From an uncultured Leuconostoc sp. (GTDB lineage: Bacteria > Bacillota > Bacilli > Lactobacillales > Lactobacillaceae): a stretch of DNA of 7,385 nt. The DNA lies in the NCBI RefSeq assembly GCF_946222815.1, contig NZ_CAMJRK010000075.1, positions 1 to 7,385 of the forward strand, given 5' to 3'. Shown one piece after another: positions 6,316-7,385 of the stretch. A program made the translations under genes and the position numbers. The stretch's first letter is position 1. Each line of letters opens with the position of its first letter. Under the pieces are notes generated by a model, which had not been told where the DNA came from, made no database searches, and saw nothing but the letters and a program-made list of their open reading frames with translations.

Positions 6316-6666
6316 ATGGCAAACAAATGGCTTGACGTCGCACTAACGCAGTTGGGGAAATCTTATCATTCTTCAGGTGCGTTTGTTGCGTTCGTTATAA
6401 ATACATCTAAAATAGAAATAAACGTCAAAACTAATCATTTTTCTCAAACGCTTAGTGATCTTGTACAAGAAATGTCTGATGTAAAGAAAATAGAAAATGC
6501 ACGTCCGGGAGATTTATTGTTTTGGGGTAAACCAGACCATCCTTATAGTGTTGGTATTTATATTGGTGGCGGTCATTTTATTTCAGTAGCTGAAAAAGAT
6601 GCAGTGGTGAAAGTGCAACTATTAAAGCAAAATTTGTATCCAGACTTTGTTGGAAACGTCTTTTGA
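6316..6666 (+). CDS. Degenerate NlpC/P60-like domain protein (probable pseudoenzyme or remnant)
   Basis: NlpC/P60 proteins are thiol peptidases that cut peptidoglycan stem peptides. This 116-residue product keeps the scaffold: WLDVALTQLGKSY (5-17) matches the domain's first helix, SGAFVAFVI (20-28) the catalytic-helix region, RPGDLLFWG (63-71) the next strand, and VGIYIGGGHFI (79-89) the strand that normally starts HVGIY. The catalytic residues are gone. The DCSG segment reads HSSG, and the roughly ten residues usually found between LGKPY and the Cys are missing. The HVG position is SVG (S78). The protein has no cysteine at all. There is no signal peptide, so as written it would stay inside the cell. 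ATG 6316 has no recognisable Shine-Dalgarno and lies 12 bases after the LysM-CAP stop, in the same frame. Expression would need translational coupling. It could be a truncated remnant of a larger wall hydrolase. The frame has no other internal damage, which leaves a retained binding role possible. Confidence 0.65.
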   Translation: MANKWLDVALTQLGKSYHSSGAFVAFVINTSKIEINVKTNHFSQTLSDLVQEMSDVKKIENARPGDLLFWGKPDHPYSVGIYIGGGHFISVAEKDAVVKVQLLKQNLYPDFVGNVF

Positions 6667-6885
6667 AATGTAAATGACACAATTTTGATTTTAAATAGTA
6701 ATATAATGTGTAAAAAACGTTTTTTTGTAATATAAATACTACTTTGATAACAAAGTGCAAAAATTATAAAACATGGATGTTATTCTATTTTGATACACTT
6801 ATGACTGTTGAGGTAATCGTACCTAATGATAATTTAAAAAGATTTTAACTAAAGCCATTAACTTTTAAGGAGTATATTAACTATT
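6667..6885 (+). other. Intergenic region upstream of the second LysM gene
   Basis: This 219-base AT-rich gap has no gene. It contains a perfect TATAAT (6702-6707) without a well-spaced -35, and a loop-less palindrome AAAAAACGTTTTTT (6712-6725). A small hairpin pairs ACTTTG 6741-6746 with CAAAGT 6751-6756 and has no T-run. The 10-mer GGATGTTATT (6775-6784) also occurs at 5090-5099 before the other LysM gene. A further inverted repeat is AGGTA (6811-6815) with TACCT (6820-6824). AAGGAG at 6867-6872 is the ribosome site, 13 bases before the ATG, which is slightly long. No convincing terminator for the preceding genes was seen. Confidence 0.5.
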
Positions 6886-7385
6886 ATGAAGTCATCTACT
6901 ATCATCAAATCTGCTGTTGCCGCCGGTGCTCTTGCCGTTGCCAGTGTTACCTCTGTATCAGCTGATACAATTAATGTTAAAGCTGGAGACACGCTAACTA
7001 AGCTTGCTGCCGCCCAGGGCACAACAGTTGCTGAATTGGCTCAAAAAAATGGTATTAACAATACTAATTTAATTTTTATTGGACAACAGTTAAACACACA
7101 AGTATCAACTAAAGCACCATCACAAGAAACAACAACTTCAAAGAAGTCAGTAGCTGGTACATATGCTGTTAAGGCAGGCGACACACTTTATCGTATTGCT
7201 GCTAACAATGGTGTATCAGTTGCTGAATTAGCAACTTCAAACAGTATCCAAAATATTAATTATATTAGCGTTGGTCAAGTATTAAATCTTGCGCTAGTAG
7301 CAGAAACAACAGCACCTGCAGTAGAAACAGCAGCACCTGCAGTAGAAACAGCAGCACCTGCAGTAGAAACAGCAGCACCTGCAGT
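6886..7385 (+). CDS. Secreted protein with two LysM domains (partial, 3' end outside window)
   Basis: This gene is open to the window end, with 166 codons visible. A signal peptide (MKSSTIIK plus an Ala/Val-rich core) ends at SVSA, with likely cleavage after residue 26. Two LysM domains follow: 27-71 (INVKAGDTLTKLA to IGQQLN) and 92-135 (YAVKAGDTLYRIA to VGQVLNL), joined by a Ser/Thr/Lys linker. From residue 139 a seven-residue repeat (AETTAPA, then VETAAPA three times) forms an Ala/Pro/Glu-rich linker like those that lead to a C-terminal hydrolase, CAP or other wall domain; that domain lies beyond the window. ATG 6886 follows AAGGAG (6867-6872). Within the first ~45 codons Ala is often GCC, unlike later Ala codons here and in the LysM-CAP gene, which favour GCA and GCT. 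It probably binds cell-wall glycan; its catalytic role is unknown. Confidence 0.93.
   Translation, partial: MKSSTIIKSAVAAGALAVASVTSVSADTINVKAGDTLTKLAAAQGTTVAELAQKNGINNTNLIFIGQQLNTQVSTKAPSQETTTSKKSVAGTYAVKAGDTLYRIAANNGVSVAELATSNSIQNINYISVGQVLNLALVAETTAPAVETAAPAVETAAPAVETAAPA
7300..7385 (+). repeat. 21-bp tandem repeat in the LysM protein linker
   Basis: Three identical 21-base units (7321-7341, 7342-7362, 7363-7383; GTAGAAACAGCAGCACCTGCA) follow one copy with two mismatches (7300-7320). The array continues past the window end. Each unit encodes VETAAPA, so copy-number change keeps the frame and only alters linker length. Confidence 0.95.

Noticed and set aside
6712..6725. AAAAAACGTTTTTT as a terminator of the NlpC-like gene
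   Set aside because: The palindrome has no loop and only A-T pairs around CG, so a stable RNA hairpin is unlikely.
7300..7385. CRISPR array
   Set aside because: The repeats are directly adjacent without spacers and are in frame within a coding region.

Overview
The window looks like chromosomal DNA from a low-GC Gram-positive bacterium of the Lactobacillales. The style best fits the Leuconostoc/Weissella group. The evidence is AT-rich DNA, a T-box leader in front of an aminoacyl-tRNA synthetase gene, strong AGGAG-type ribosome binding sites, and secreted LysM proteins with Ala/Thr/Ser-rich linkers. The genus is inferred from sequence style, not proven. All convincing genes are on the + strand.

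Bases 1-3016 hold a complete valS unit. A good sigma-A-type promoter (80-108) drives a compact tRNA-Val-sensing T-box leader. A plausible GUU specifier, the T-box bulge and competing antiterminator and terminator can all be drawn. The leader is followed by an intact valyl-tRNA synthetase of 894 residues. The apparent start inside the leader is not real; the gene starts at 332.

Bases 3017-4960 hold an unrecognised 228-residue protein that may be a divergent GNAT-type acetyltransferase. After it comes a stand-alone beta-ketoacyl-ACP synthase III (fabH-like) with an intact Cys-His-Asn triad, closed by a strong 21-bp-stem terminator. No other fatty acid synthesis gene is visible.

Bases 4961-7385 are a cell-wall island. 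The first gene encodes a secreted protein with two LysM domains, two EF-hand-like calcium loops and a C-terminal CAP (SCP/PR-1) domain. Twelve bases after its stop, in the same frame and behind three consecutive TAA codons, is a 116-residue NlpC/P60-like domain. It has no signal peptide, no clear ribosome binding site, no cysteine at all and no histidine at the usual catalytic position, so it looks like a pseudoenzyme or a gene remnant. A second secreted protein with two LysM domains starts at 6886 and runs off the window inside a 21-bp tandem repeat encoding an Ala/Pro/Glu-rich linker.

The intergenic regions before the two LysM genes share a 10-mer. The first also carries a long inverted repeat over a candidate -10 box, which hints at regulated and possibly shared control. 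The most unusual items are the LysM-EF-hand-CAP architecture and the catalytically dead NlpC-like domain directly behind it.
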